Positions 27,541 through 35,659 of a stretch of 64,000 bases of DNA are shown here, one piece after another; positions within the stretch are counted from its first letter, which is position 1, and every line of letters starts with the position of its first letter. The notes under the pieces were generated by a model. That model was not told the origin of the DNA and made no database searches. It saw nothing but the letters and a program-made list of their open reading frames with translations. The position numbers and the translations under genes were made by a program. Source of the stretch: Pseudomonadota bacterium (GTDB lineage Bacteria; Pseudomonadota; Gammaproteobacteria; Burkholderiales; Nitrosomonadaceae); NCBI GenBank assembly GCA_018240285.1, contig JAFEGA010000025.1:17341-81340 (forward strand). Reading direction: 5' to 3'.

Positions 27541-27564
27541 TTCAATTCCCCGCCCCTTGGGGCG
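27541..27564. repeat. REP-like palindrome, first copy
   Basis: TTCAATTCCC runs into the perfect palindrome CGCCCCTTGGGGCG (27551-27564). The form, a pyrimidine-rich lead followed by a GC-rich hairpin closed by CTTG, resembles short REP-type intergenic palindromes of many proteobacteria. A second element with the same lead and orientation begins 60 bases on. Confidence 0.45.
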
Positions 27565-27600
27565 AAAGCTGGTTGAGAATCAGCAGATTGAGGAGCGCAG

Positions 27601-27626
27601 TTAATACCCCGCTGCTTGCGGCGGAG
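27601..27626. repeat. REP-like palindrome, second copy
   Basis: TTAATA leads into CCCCGCTGC-TT-GCGGCGGAG (27607-27626), a 9-base-pair stem with one wobble and one mismatch. The lead and the CCCCGC...CTTG...GCGG core match the element at 27541-27564. It abuts the truncated end of the IS1595-type remnant. Confidence 0.45.
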
Positions 27627-27639
27627 TGCTTTATTACCG

Positions 27640-28132
27640 TTGTGTGATTCTTACCTTGCGCAAATAGCGTGGAATGATTGATCCCGCTCACGGTAAAAAT
27701 GATTCACGTCGAGCGCGCTGTAACTACGGTAACAGTCTGTATAAACTATGCTGTCAGGTGCTATTTTTCTAGTAATGAGCGGCATCAATGTTTCTGTTCT
27801 GGTATATCTCCAACAACCTTTGTATAGACCTTGCCGTCACGCTTCAATATGCCAAATACCGCAACCTTGCTAGCAGCGCCACGGCCACGTTTGCCCTTAC
27901 GGATACCGCCGAAGTAACTTTCATCTAATTCCACCACGCCATCAAAGATTTCGTGAGATTCTTGTTCCAAATGATGAACTATCACTTCGCGTATTTTGCG
28001 ATAAAACAGTGCTGCACTATTGGGTTGAATTCCAAGTATATCGGTTGCTGATCTCGCTGTAATCTCCAATACAAAATATTCCAACAATCTTGATTGTGTT
28101 TTCTTCAATAATCTACAATGACTTATCTTCAT
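27640..28132 (-). pseudogene. IS1595-family transposase remnant, frameshifted and truncated
   Basis: The first 115 residues read cleanly from the ATG at 28132, including GVVELDESYFGGIRKGKRGRG, the DDE-enzyme Asp/Glu region with the typical YFGG. The frame then stops at 27785. Reading on after a one-base loss near 27790 gives LMPLITRKIAPDSIVYTD and YRSYSALDV, the next conserved part. A one-base gain near 27684 then shifts back to INHSTLFAQGKNH, the following conserved segment. The expected NGIENFW part and the rest are gone. Two frameshifts and a lost 3' end make it inactive. Confidence 0.8.
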
Positions 28133-28171
28133 TTAATTAGCTTAACATCTAAGCTAATCTACTACAGCCCC
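27640..28171 (-). mobile_element. Truncated IS1595-family insertion sequence
   Basis: The transposase-proximal end survives: on the minus strand it starts GGGGCTGTAGTAGATTAG (28171-28154), which looks like an IS1595/IS1016-type terminal inverted repeat, 22 bases before the transposase ATG. The opposite terminal repeat is not present; the homology fades near 27640, where the REP-like palindromes begin. It sits between the S-layer-like gene and the protease gene. Confidence 0.75.
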
Positions 28172-28279
28172 AAAAAAGAAGTTGATGATGAAATGAAGTT
28201 GACGATTTTCGATAGAAGGTAGGTCATGCTGCTCTGGGTGATGCTGGATAGGTGGATCTATCGATAAGCAGATGATTTA

Positions 28280-29488
28280 ATGGTAATAACGGCAGATTAT
28301 TACATCGAATCCCGATACCGCACTTATCCGGGCGAGGGTTATGACGGTGTGGTGCGCGTCAGCTTCGGCGGCTATTATGGTACAGGTGCGGTGTTCTTCG
28401 ATGGCCGCGCTATCCTGACGGTAGCTCACTTGTTCGAGGGGCGGACGGGTTCAGTCAGCGTGACATTCGAAACCCGCAATGGTATGCAAACCGTGAGTGC
28501 CTCCAAATTCCTCCAGCATCCTGGATATGATGCTGAGGGCAATAACGATCTCGCGATTGTGTGGCTATCCAGCTCCGCACCAGCGGCAGCCGACCGCTAT
28601 AACCTTTATCGCGATAGCAACGAGATTGGTCAGACATTCACTTTCTCCGGCTATGGTAAAACTGGTACGGGAAGCACCGGAATAACGGGCGGTGATACAT
28701 CCAGTCCGATCCGCCTAAAAGCCGGCAATCAATTCGATGCCGATGCAGCAACACTCAAAAGCTATCTAGGATCGGCCATGACCTGGACGCCTTTGACGGG
28801 AACACAATTGATCGCGGATTTGGACAGCGGAAGCGCGGCCAACGATGCGCTAGGGCGGCTGATCAACAGCAATGGTCTTGGTTTGGGTTTGGATGAGGGG
28901 TTCATCGCACCTGGCGATAGTGGAGGACCAGCTTTTCTCAACGGTCAGATTGCCGGAGTGGCCAGTTACACTACCAGTTTGAGCCGTGGTAGCGTCAATC
29001 CCGATATCGATAGCAGTGATAACAGCAGCTTCGGAGAAATTGCCGCCTGGCAACGGGTAAGTGCCTATCAGCAGTGGATTGATCAGAGCTTGCGTGCTAA
29101 TTATCCTGATGCTCCGGCTAAACCCGAAGAAGTTAAGAAGGAAATCGTTGAGGGTAACACTGGCACTAGCTACACCTATTTTTTGCTGCAATTCACCGGT
29201 GTGAGAAGTAATCCGGAGCAGAGCTTGAGCGTGGATTATGTTACGCGCGATGGTACTGCTTTGGCAGGAAAAGACTATATTGCAGCCAGCGGTACGCTTG
29301 TGCTCTATCCTAACGAGAATCAAGCTGTCATTCCGGTAGAGATTATTGGCGATACTACGCCGGAACCCAAAGAATTCTTTTATCTGGATGTTTTTAATCC
29401 AGTTGGCGGTAGTTTTGGGGAGGAAGTGGTGAAACTTACGGCGGTACGGATGATTGTGGATGACGATGGCTGGCTCGGCCAAATCTGA
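28280..29488 (+). CDS. Trypsin-like serine protease with Calx-beta domain, no signal peptide
   Basis: Residues about 20-275 are a chymotrypsin-fold protease with the full catalytic triad: His50 in LTVAHLF, Asp90 in NNDLAIVWL, and Ser214 in APGDSGGPAF. Residues about 285-392 are a Calx-beta domain (SVDYVTRDGTALAGKDYIA; SGTLVLYPNENQAVIPVEI), a Ca-linked extracellular module. There is no signal peptide and no Cys, which fits export by the type I system as for the S-layer-like protein; the C-terminus ends abruptly (DDDGWLGQI) without clear RTX repeats, so the export route is inferred. The ATG at 28280 has only a weak ribosome site. Possible roles are processing or shedding of surface proteins. 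Confidence 0.87.
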   Translation: MVITADYYIESRYRTYPGEGYDGVVRVSFGGYYGTGAVFFDGRAILTVAHLFEGRTGSVSVTFETRNGMQTVSASKFLQHPGYDAEGNNDLAIVWLSSSAPAAADRYNLYRDSNEIGQTFTFSGYGKTGTGSTGITGGDTSSPIRLKAGNQFDADAATLKSYLGSAMTWTPLTGTQLIADLDSGSAANDALGRLINSNGLGLGLDEGFIAPGDSGGPAFLNGQIAGVASYTTSLSRGSVNPDIDSSDNSSFGEIAAWQRVSAYQQWIDQSLRANYPDAPAKPEEVKKEIVEGNTGTSYTYFLLQFTGVRSNPEQSLSVDYVTRDGTALAGKDYIAASGTLVLYPNENQAVIPVEIIGDTTPEPKEFFYLDVFNPVGGSFGEEVVKLTAVRMIVDDDGWLGQI

Positions 29489-29554
29489 AGTAAAACTCAC
29501 CCTATATCGATAGGCGGTGCGATCAGGTCAACAGATAATGAAAGAGTTTCTTCT

Positions 29555-29694
29555 AAGAAAGCTCTGAAAAACTGCTGCGCCCGGTTATGCTACGGTGAAT
29601 TAGGTTAAAAATGCGCATTTACCAATCGTAAACTGCGCTTCTTTACCTGATTCCACCTTGATTGAGCGCCCTTGCTACCTCTTCAGCGCTTTCT
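29555..29694. repeat. MITE-like dispersed repeat, copy 1
   Basis: Begins AAGAAAGCTCTGAAAAA and ends in the degraded complement CTTCAGCGCTTTCT, with an internal part (CGTAAACTGCGCTT, CTGATTCC, CCTTG) shared in the same order with the copy at 56598-56741. The right terminal repeat has diverged, so this copy looks older. It fills most of the interval between the protease gene and pyrF; nothing else is seen there. Confidence 0.8.
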
Positions 29695-29781
29695 GAAGTA
29701 GCGATTTTGATCAGTTTCAAACCGGAGGATTGGCGGTAAATCTAGCCAGTTCTTAATATGCTTTGCTTATTTAGGATACGG

Positions 29782-30498
29782 TTATTGACTACACGCTTTA
29801 TCGGCTGCAAATGAAATTTCTAAGCTCAATTGCTGGCACATGAGAAGCGGATCGCTGGCTTGTGTAATCGGACGGCCAATTACCAAATAACTAGCTCCAT
29901 TACGAATAGCTTGATGTGGTGTGGTGATTCTTTTCTGATCGTTAGCTTGGCTGTCTGCCGGGCGGATACCGGGCGTGACCAAGCAGAAATCAGCACCGAA
30001 TTGTTGCCGTAAATTGACGGCTTCCAGTGCTGAACAGACCACGCCATCCAATCCGCAGTCCTTGGTCAGTTTTGCCAGACGCGCTACGATTTGTTCCGGT
30101 TCTCCTTGTAAACCGATATCCGCAATGTCGTTCCGGTCCATACTGGTTAGTAAGGTAACGGCGATCAGTTTGGTTGACCCTTGCGGAATTGCATCCCGCG
30201 CCGCAGACAGCATTTTCCGCCCGCCCAGCGCATGCACATTGATCATCCATACGCCCAGACTGGCCGCTGCTTTGCAGGCGCTGGCAGCGGTGTTGGGAAT
30301 GTCGTGAAATTTAAGATCGAGAAATACTTCAAAACCCAAAGCCATCAGCTGTTCGATCAGCTGCGGACCGGCTGCTGTAAAAAGCTCCTTGCCGACTTTC
30401 AGGCGGCATAAATGGGGCTTGAGTTTCCGGGTTAGTTGCAGCGCATCTTCGGCGCTAGAGAAATCCAGCGCCACAATAATGCGGGGATCGTGCTGCAT
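29782..30498 (-). CDS. pyrF: Orotidine 5'-phosphate decarboxylase
   Basis: It converts OMP to UMP, the last step of de novo pyrimidine synthesis. The catalytic Asp/Lys cluster is seen as [12 protein letters not shown], the first strand as IIVALDFSS, and the phosphate-binding part as [16 protein letters not shown] and YLVIGRPI. I use the ATG at 30498 (238 residues), the usual family length; a TTG at 30546 would add 16 residues of Ala/Pro/Ser and overlap lapA by 32 bases. It follows lapA directly. In many proteobacteria lapB lies between these two genes, but not here. Confidence 0.95.
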   Translation of the reverse strand: MQHDPRIIVALDFSSAEDALQLTRKLKPHLCRLKVGKELFTAAGPQLIEQLMALGFEVFLDLKFHDIPNTAASACKAAASLGVWMINVHALGGRKMLSAARDAIPQGSTKLIAVTLLTSMDRNDIADIGLQGEPEQIVARLAKLTKDCGLDGVVCSALEAVNLRQQFGADFCLVTPGIRPADSQANDQKRITTPHQAIRNGASYLVIGRPITQASDPLLMCQQLSLEISFAADKACSQ

Positions 30499-30514
30499 GG
30501 AACTGGGCGCCGGT

Positions 30515-30724
30515 TTACTCGCTGGAGTTGCAGCGGCAACGGACAAATAGCGCGGTGATCAGAGCACCTAGCGCGAAAAAAATCAAAAGCGCCACGCTAA
30601 AGGGGATCTCGATGGATCGATCCAGATAGTATTGAAGTGTAACGGGTTGAGAGTTTCTTGAAGCGAATACGGCGAGAACAACAAAGACTGCAATACGCAA
30701 AAGCCAGGTTATTAGATTCATCAT
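30515..30724 (-). CDS. lapA: LapA-domain (DUF1049) small membrane protein
   Basis: The 69-residue protein has two membrane segments (about 4-20 and 42-62) separated by the family motif [21 protein letters not shown]. In E. coli, LapA works with LapB to control LpxC and lipopolysaccharide assembly. The position between ihfB and pyrF matches the conserved order, although lapB is missing from this spot. The short C-terminus (RCRCNSSE) lacks the coiled coil of longer LapA proteins. Confidence 0.88.
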   Translation of the reverse strand: MMNLITWLLRIAVFVVLAVFASRNSQPVTLQYYLDRSIEIPFSVALLIFFALGALITALFVRCRCNSSE

Positions 30725-30830
30725 GATGAGTTTGCCTACGAGTTGATAGATTTTAATTATTTAAACCAATAAAACAAATTAATTCACAATTGCTAATTCA
30801 CGGGTAATCAGTTGTGCTATTGAGAATTGG

Positions 30831-30863
30831 AAAGAGTGCTTGCAATATGCAGAAGCACTCTTT
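30831..30863. terminator. Hairpin after ihfB
   Basis: An 11-base perfect inverted repeat (AAAGAGTGCTT at 30831-30841, AAGCACTCTTT at 30853-30863). It lies 7 bases past the ihfB stop on the minus strand and separates ihfB from lapA. The T run is short on the minus strand and longer on the plus strand, so its strength as an ihfB terminator is uncertain. Confidence 0.6.
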
Positions 30864-30869
30864 TACGTT

Positions 30870-31160
30870 TTATTTCTTTTCCTTGTAATCAACACGCTCG
30901 CGCATTTCCTTGCCTGCTTTGAAATGCGGAACGTATTTCTCGGGCACTTTGACTTTTTCTCCTGATTTCGGGTTACGTCCGATCCGTGGCGGTCTGTAAT
31001 TCAAGTCAAAGCTGCCGAACCCGCGTATTTCTATGCGCTGACCTTTTGCCAAGCTTTTCGCCATGGCATCAATGATCATCTTGACTGAGAGCTCGGCATC
31101 TTTGGTTACCAGCTGCGGAAATCGCGCCGCAAGCCGGGTAATTAATTCAGATTTCGTCAT
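30870..31160 (-). CDS. ihfB: Integration host factor beta subunit
   Basis: The 96-residue HU/IHF-family protein has the DNA-intercalating beta-arm motif [15 protein letters not shown] near residues 56-70, and [11 protein letters not shown] before it. It bends DNA as a heterodimer with IhfA. The beta-subunit assignment comes from its place directly behind rpsA (9 bases), which is the conserved position of ihfB in proteobacteria, as well as from the sequence. Confidence 0.95.
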   Translation of the reverse strand: MTKSELITRLAARFPQLVTKDAELSVKMIIDAMAKSLAKGQRIEIRGFGSFDLNYRPPRIGRNPKSGEKVKVPEKYVPHFKAGKEMRERVDYKEKK

Positions 31161-31169
31161 GAATTTTCC

Positions 31170-32882
31170 TTATTGCTCGGTGTTCTTGCTATCCATTTTC
31201 GCTTTCAGCAAAGCGCCCAGGCTGGTGGTGCCGGCGTTGGCGGGCGCTTTGATTTTTTGCATAGCAGTGGTTTCATCCGATTTGTCTTTGGCTTTAATGG
31301 AAAGATTGATGGTGCGATTTTTGCGGTCGATGTTGATAATCATGGTTTCGACCTTATCGCCTTCTTTCAGATGCGTGCGAATGTCTTCGACGCGATCGCG
31401 TGAAACTTCGGAAGCGCGTAAATAACCTTCCACATCGTTGGTTAAGGCAATGACAGCACCCTTGGCATCAATCGATTTCACCGTGCCTTCGATAATGCTG
31501 TTTTTATCGTGTTCCGCGACGAAACTGGTGAACGGATCACCTTCCATTTGTTTGATGCCGAGAGAAATGCGTTCGCGTTCGACATCGATAGAAAGGATAA
31601 TGGCCTCAACTTCATCGCCTTTTTTGTAATTCAGTACAGCTTCTTCACCCGGTTGGTGCCAAGATAGATCGGACAAATGCACCAGACCGTCGATGTTGCC
31701 AGGTAATCCAATGAATACGCCAAAGTCGGTAATCGATTTGATTTGTCCGCGAACTTTGTCACCTTTTTCATGATTGGCGGCAAATTCTTCCCACGGATTG
31801 GTCTGGCATTGCTTCATACCGAGTGAAATGCGGCGGCGTTCTTCGTCGATTTCAAGAATCATGACTTCAACTTCGTCGCCTAATTGCACAATCTTGGAAG
31901 GGTAGACATTTTTGTTGGTCCAGTCCATTTCGGATACATGCACCAAACCTTCGATGCCTTGCTCAATTTCAATGAATGCGCCGTAATCGGTCAAATTGGT
32001 AACTTTACCGAACAAACGGGTGCGCGCCGGATAACGCCGCGACAAACCAACCCATGGATCTTCACTCAACTGTTTCATACCAAGCGAGACGCGATTTTTT
32101 TCCTGATCGAATTTGAGAACCTTGGCGGTAACTTCATCGCCGATATTGACTACCTCGGATGGATGCTTAACGCGGCGCCAAGCCAGATCGGTAATGTGCA
32201 ACAGGCCGTCTATACCGCCCAGGTCGACGAATGCACCGTAGTCGGTAATATTTTTAACGATGCCGTGAACGATCGAGCCTTCCTGCAAATTGGACAGCAA
32301 GGTTTCACGGTCTGCGCCTTGAGTTGCTTCCAGTACTGCGCGACGTGACACCACGACGTTATTGCGCTTACGATCCAGCTTAATAACTTTGAATTCCATC
32401 TCCCTGTTTTCGTAGGGTGTGGTGTCTTTGACCGGGCGGATATCAACCAGCGAGCCGGGAAGAAATGCGCGAATGCCGTTGATCATGGCCGTCAAACCAC
32501 CTTTTACTTTGCCGTTGACCATACCGGTCACGATCTTACCGCTTTCCATGGCTTCTTCCAGATCATGCCAAGCAGTCAAGCGTTTGGCTTTATCGCGCGA
32601 GAGCCGGGTTTCTCCATAACCGTCTTCCAGAGATTCGATGGCAACACTGATAAAATCTCCCGGTTTAACTTCGATTTCACCGCGATCGTTTTTAAATTCT
32701 TCGACGGGAATAAAACTTTCGGATTTGAGGCCGGCGTTGACGATAACGATGTTATAGTCAACACGCACCACTTCGGCGGTAATTACTTCACCTACGCGCA
32801 TTTCCTGGCGCGAAAGGCTTTCTTCAAAGAGTGCGGCAAAACTTTCGGGGGATTTTGGGTTTGCAGTGGAAGCTGTAGTCAT
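31170..32882 (-). CDS. rpsA: 30S ribosomal protein S1
   Basis: The 570-residue protein has six S1 RNA-binding domains (about 30-100, 115-180, 200-270, 285-355, 372-442 and 459-530), recognised by repeats such as [38 protein letters not shown] and [19 protein letters not shown], and by the recurring RISLGMKQ. It helps unwind and place mRNA on the 30S subunit. The 135 bases between cmk and rpsA are probably an autoregulated leader, as known for rpsA, but I see no single diagnostic structure. Confidence 0.98.
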   Translation of the reverse strand: MTTASTANPKSPESFAALFEESLSRQEMRVGEVITAEVVRVDYNIVIVNAGLKSESFIPVEEFKNDRGEIEVKPGDFISVAIESLEDGYGETRLSRDKAKRLTAWHDLEEAMESGKIVTGMVNGKVKGGLTAMINGIRAFLPGSLVDIRPVKDTTPYENREMEFKVIKLDRKRNNVVVSRRAVLEATQGADRETLLSNLQEGSIVHGIVKNITDYGAFVDLGGIDGLLHITDLAWRRVKHPSEVVNIGDEVTAKVLKFDQEKNRVSLGMKQLSEDPWVGLSRRYPARTRLFGKVTNLTDYGAFIEIEQGIEGLVHVSEMDWTNKNVYPSKIVQLGDEVEVMILEIDEERRRISLGMKQCQTNPWEEFAANHEKGDKVRGQIKSITDFGVFIGLPGNIDGLVHLSDLSWHQPGEEAVLNYKKGDEVEAIILSIDVERERISLGIKQMEGDPFTSFVAEHDKNSIIEGTVKSIDAKGAVIALTNDVEGYLRASEVSRDRVEDIRTHLKEGDKVETMIINIDRKNRTINLSIKAKDKSDETTAMQKIKAPANAGTTSLGALLKAKMDSKNTEQ

Positions 32883-33017
32883 TATAAAAATACCTGATGT
32901 GCCATTCCGTCCGGATGAATATCCTGCGGATTGGGTTGGTTAATAAAAATGCTTGAAACGATTACTCCATTTTCCTTTCTGTATGGGAATGTTAAGAAAA
33001 GCGGCTGGATTTCGTGT

Positions 33018-33698
33018 TCAAACGCGGGTTTTTGCAAGGATGTCATTATACCAGGAGAGAACGGTATCTTGCGCCTGGGATATGGTCAATGAAGTCGTAT
33101 CCAGTAATTTGGCATCAGCTCCTTGTTGCAAAGGCGCGATACTGCGATTGCTGTCGCGTTCATCCCGTTTCTGGATATCCTGCAATAAGTCGGTGATATT
33201 AGCACTCATTCCTTTCTCTATCAACTGTTTATGCCGCCTTTGCGCACGCTCTCCGGCGCTGGCGGTTAAATAAATTTTCAGAATGGCATCGGGGAAAATT
33301 ACGGACCCCATATCCCGTCCATCCGTAACCAGGCCGGGCAGTTGACGGAATGCACGCTGGCGCTCGGTAAGTGCTGCGCGCACCTGCGGATAGGCCGCAA
33401 GTTGGGAAGCCGCGATGCCGCATTGTTCCGTGCGGATATCGTCGGTGACGATTTTGCCGTCCAGATAAATTTGCTCGTCTTTGAAATAGACATTCAAATT
33501 CCTGGCAATTTCTGCCAACTGACCGGAATTCTGCATATCCGCATTCAGTTGAATTGCTTTCAATGCCACCAGCCGGTAAAGCGCACCGCTGTCGAGGTAA
33601 TGGAATCCAAGCTTGCGGGCAACCAATTGAGCGATGGTGCCTTTACCGGATGCGGATGGGCCATCGATGGCAATGACGGGAATCTTGTTTGTATTCAT
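33018..33698 (-). CDS. cmk: Cytidylate kinase
   Basis: The 226-residue nucleotide kinase phosphorylates CMP and dCMP. The P-loop GPSASGKGT is near residues 13-21; FHYLDSGALYRLVALKA, DGRDMGSVIFPDA and the lid region RAQRRHKQLIEKG are characteristic. It lies between aroA (39 bases upstream) and rpsA, the conserved order. Confidence 0.97.
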   Translation of the reverse strand: MNTNKIPVIAIDGPSASGKGTIAQLVARKLGFHYLDSGALYRLVALKAIQLNADMQNSGQLAEIARNLNVYFKDEQIYLDGKIVTDDIRTEQCGIAASQLAAYPQVRAALTERQRAFRQLPGLVTDGRDMGSVIFPDAILKIYLTASAGERAQRRHKQLIEKGMSANITDLLQDIQKRDERDSNRSIAPLQQGADAKLLDTTSLTISQAQDTVLSWYNDILAKTRV

Positions 33699-33737
33699 GA
33701 AACGATGTTGTGATTAATTAAATGAACAGGGCGGGAA

Positions 33738-35057
33738 TTATTTCATTTCAGGGTGAATTATTTGTGAAAATTTTTCAAAAAAATCCGGAAATGTTTTGGC
33801 GACGCAACCGGGATCGTTGATGCGCACCGGTGCCCCGAAGGATGCCAGCGAAAAGCACATGGCCATGCGATGATCGTCATAAGTATCAATCGCGGCATTT
33901 GGAATTAAACCGTATGCGGGTGGTGTAATGCGCAAATAGTCCGCGCCTTCTTCCACGATTGCGCCCAGTTTGCGCAATTCGGTTGACATAGCCGCGAGGC
34001 GATCGGTTTCTTTCAGACGCCAACTGGCGATGTTGCGCAGCGTGGTGGTGCCTTCGGCGAATAATGCGGTGACAGCTAAAGTCATGGCGGCATCGGGAAT
34101 GGGGTTGCAATCCAGATCGATGGCGCGCAGCCTGGTTTCGCCGTTGCGTGCGCCAGCGCTGGCTTCAATCCAGTTGTCGCCCATGGATATTTTCGCGCCC
34201 ATCAATTCCAGCGCAGCTGCAAAGCGAATATCCCCTTGCACGCTGTCGCGGCCCACACCTTGAACGCGCACCGGACCCTGTCCGATCGCGCCGGCCGCCA
34301 GGAAATACGAGGCGGAAGATGCATCCCCCTCGACAAAAATGCGGCCGGGACTGCGGTATTGTTGTAGCGCCGGTATCACAAACTGCTGCCAGCCGTTGTG
34401 CTCGACTTGCACGCCGAAACGGCGCATTTGCGCGAGTGTGAGTTCGATATAGGGTTGTGAAATGAGTGTGCCGGATACATTGATAATGGATCGCTTTCCG
34501 CTCAACGGCAGCGCCATCAGCAATCCGGTCAGAAACTGACTGGAAACATTGCCCTTGACTGTAACTGTTTGCGTATCGTCCTGTTCGCGTAATGCCGCTG
34601 GCTTGATTTCCAGGGGCGGAAAACCGGGATTACCCAGATAGCTGATGTCCGCACCCAATTGCCGCAATGCATCGACCAAGTCGGCAATGGGCCGTTCGTG
34701 CATGCGCGATACGCCGGATAACCGGTAATGTCCCTTCATTAGAGATAATACCGCTACCAAAGGCCGGAAAGCGGTACCAGCATTGCCGAGAAATAAATCA
34801 GCTTCCTTGACCGGGAAGATGCCGCTTCCACCCGTGACCGTGTAATCATTTTTGCCGGTTTGTGTGACGGTGATGCCCAACTTGGTCAGCGCATCCAGCA
34901 TGCGGGCAGTATCGTCGGAAGCCAATAAATCGTGAATTTCGGTGACGCCGTCCGCCAACGCGGCAAGCAAAAGAATTCGATTCGAGATACTCTTGGATCC
35001 AGGCAATAACACAGTGCCGTGAGCATTTCCGGCAAGCGGAAGATCAAGCCATTTCAT
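33738..35057 (-). CDS. aroA: 3-phosphoshikimate 1-carboxyvinyltransferase (EPSP synthase)
   Basis: The 439-residue shikimate-pathway enzyme joins shikimate 3-phosphate and phosphoenolpyruvate. Signature regions are [20 protein letters not shown] (substrate Lys and Ser), [32 protein letters not shown] and [20 protein letters not shown]. The GNAGTAFRP stretch is the usual glyphosate-sensitive (class I) type. It is the first gene of the aroA-cmk-rpsA-ihfB run; 35058-35259 upstream holds no gene. Confidence 0.97.
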   Translation of the reverse strand: MKWLDLPLAGNAHGTVLLPGSKSISNRILLLAALADGVTEIHDLLASDDTARMLDALTKLGITVTQTGKNDYTVTGGSGIFPVKEADLFLGNAGTAFRPLVAVLSLMKGHYRLSGVSRMHERPIADLVDALRQLGADISYLGNPGFPPLEIKPAALREQDDTQTVTVKGNVSSQFLTGLLMALPLSGKRSIINVSGTLISQPYIELTLAQMRRFGVQVEHNGWQQFVIPALQQYRSPGRIFVEGDASSASYFLAAGAIGQGPVRVQGVGRDSVQGDIRFAAALELMGAKISMGDNWIEASAGARNGETRLRAIDLDCNPIPDAAMTLAVTALFAEGTTTLRNIASWRLKETDRLAAMSTELRKLGAIVEEGADYLRITPPAYGLIPNAAIDTYDDHRMAMCFSLASFGAPVRINDPGCVAKTFPDFFEKFSQIIHPEMK

Positions 35058-35259
35058 GATGTATGCAATAATAAAATTACTGGATAATATCCCATAACGA
35101 TGTCTGAAGCGTAATTTTATTGATTCTTCAACGTCGCGGATTCTATTGAAATTACCTGGATTGATTGGTCGTTTTTGGAAAAATCTTTATTAAACCGTCT
35201 TGTTTAAGGTAATCTATCCTTTTTACCAAAAAGACACTTTCACTAAAAGAGGTTGATGA

Positions 35260-35508
35260 ATGCAAGATGCAGAAATTGTTTTAATGTTTTCCTTATTGAT
35301 GATCCCGGTTGCTGTCTGGTTGCAATTGTGGGTTAAGAATCGTAGAGAGAAGCGCAGGAATGATTTGGGCGAAGAAGAATTTGAAAATACAGCGCGGGCA
35401 TTCGCATCGATTATTCTGGAGGGCGCAGCGATTGTCGGCGGACTTATCATGATTATCATGGGGTCTAGCGGCGTGCTCAAATACGTCCTTAATTTCTATA
35501 ACTCATAA
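35260..35508 (+). CDS. Small two-pass membrane protein, unknown function
   Basis: The 82-residue protein has hydrophobic segments near residues 5-24 (IVLMFSLLMIPVAVWLQLW) and 49-72 (SIILEGAAIVGGLIMIIMG), with a basic and acidic hinge between (KNRREKRRNDLGEEEFEN). The ribosome site AAGAGG lies just upstream of the ATG. I do not recognise a family. It stands alone between aroA and topB. Confidence 0.65.
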   Translation: MQDAEIVLMFSLLMIPVAVWLQLWVKNRREKRRNDLGEEEFENTARAFASIILEGAAIVGGLIMIIMGSSGVLKYVLNFYNS

Positions 35509-35659
35509 CGACGAAGTTCGTTTAGATTACCGATTCCGGGTCATAAGCGTTCGCTGAAGCCCGGAATTGTCCGGTTCGTATACGCTGCCAGAAACCGGAA
35601 TAGAATAACGTGAAAGAAAATGGCTGTTTGGCTCGGCTCTTAACAGCTGCTTGCGAGGA

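Noticed and set aside
27537..27564. tRNA T-arm-like GGGTTCAATTCCCC
   Set aside because: No D-arm, anticodon arm or matching acceptor strand upstream; the palindrome that follows fits a REP-like element.
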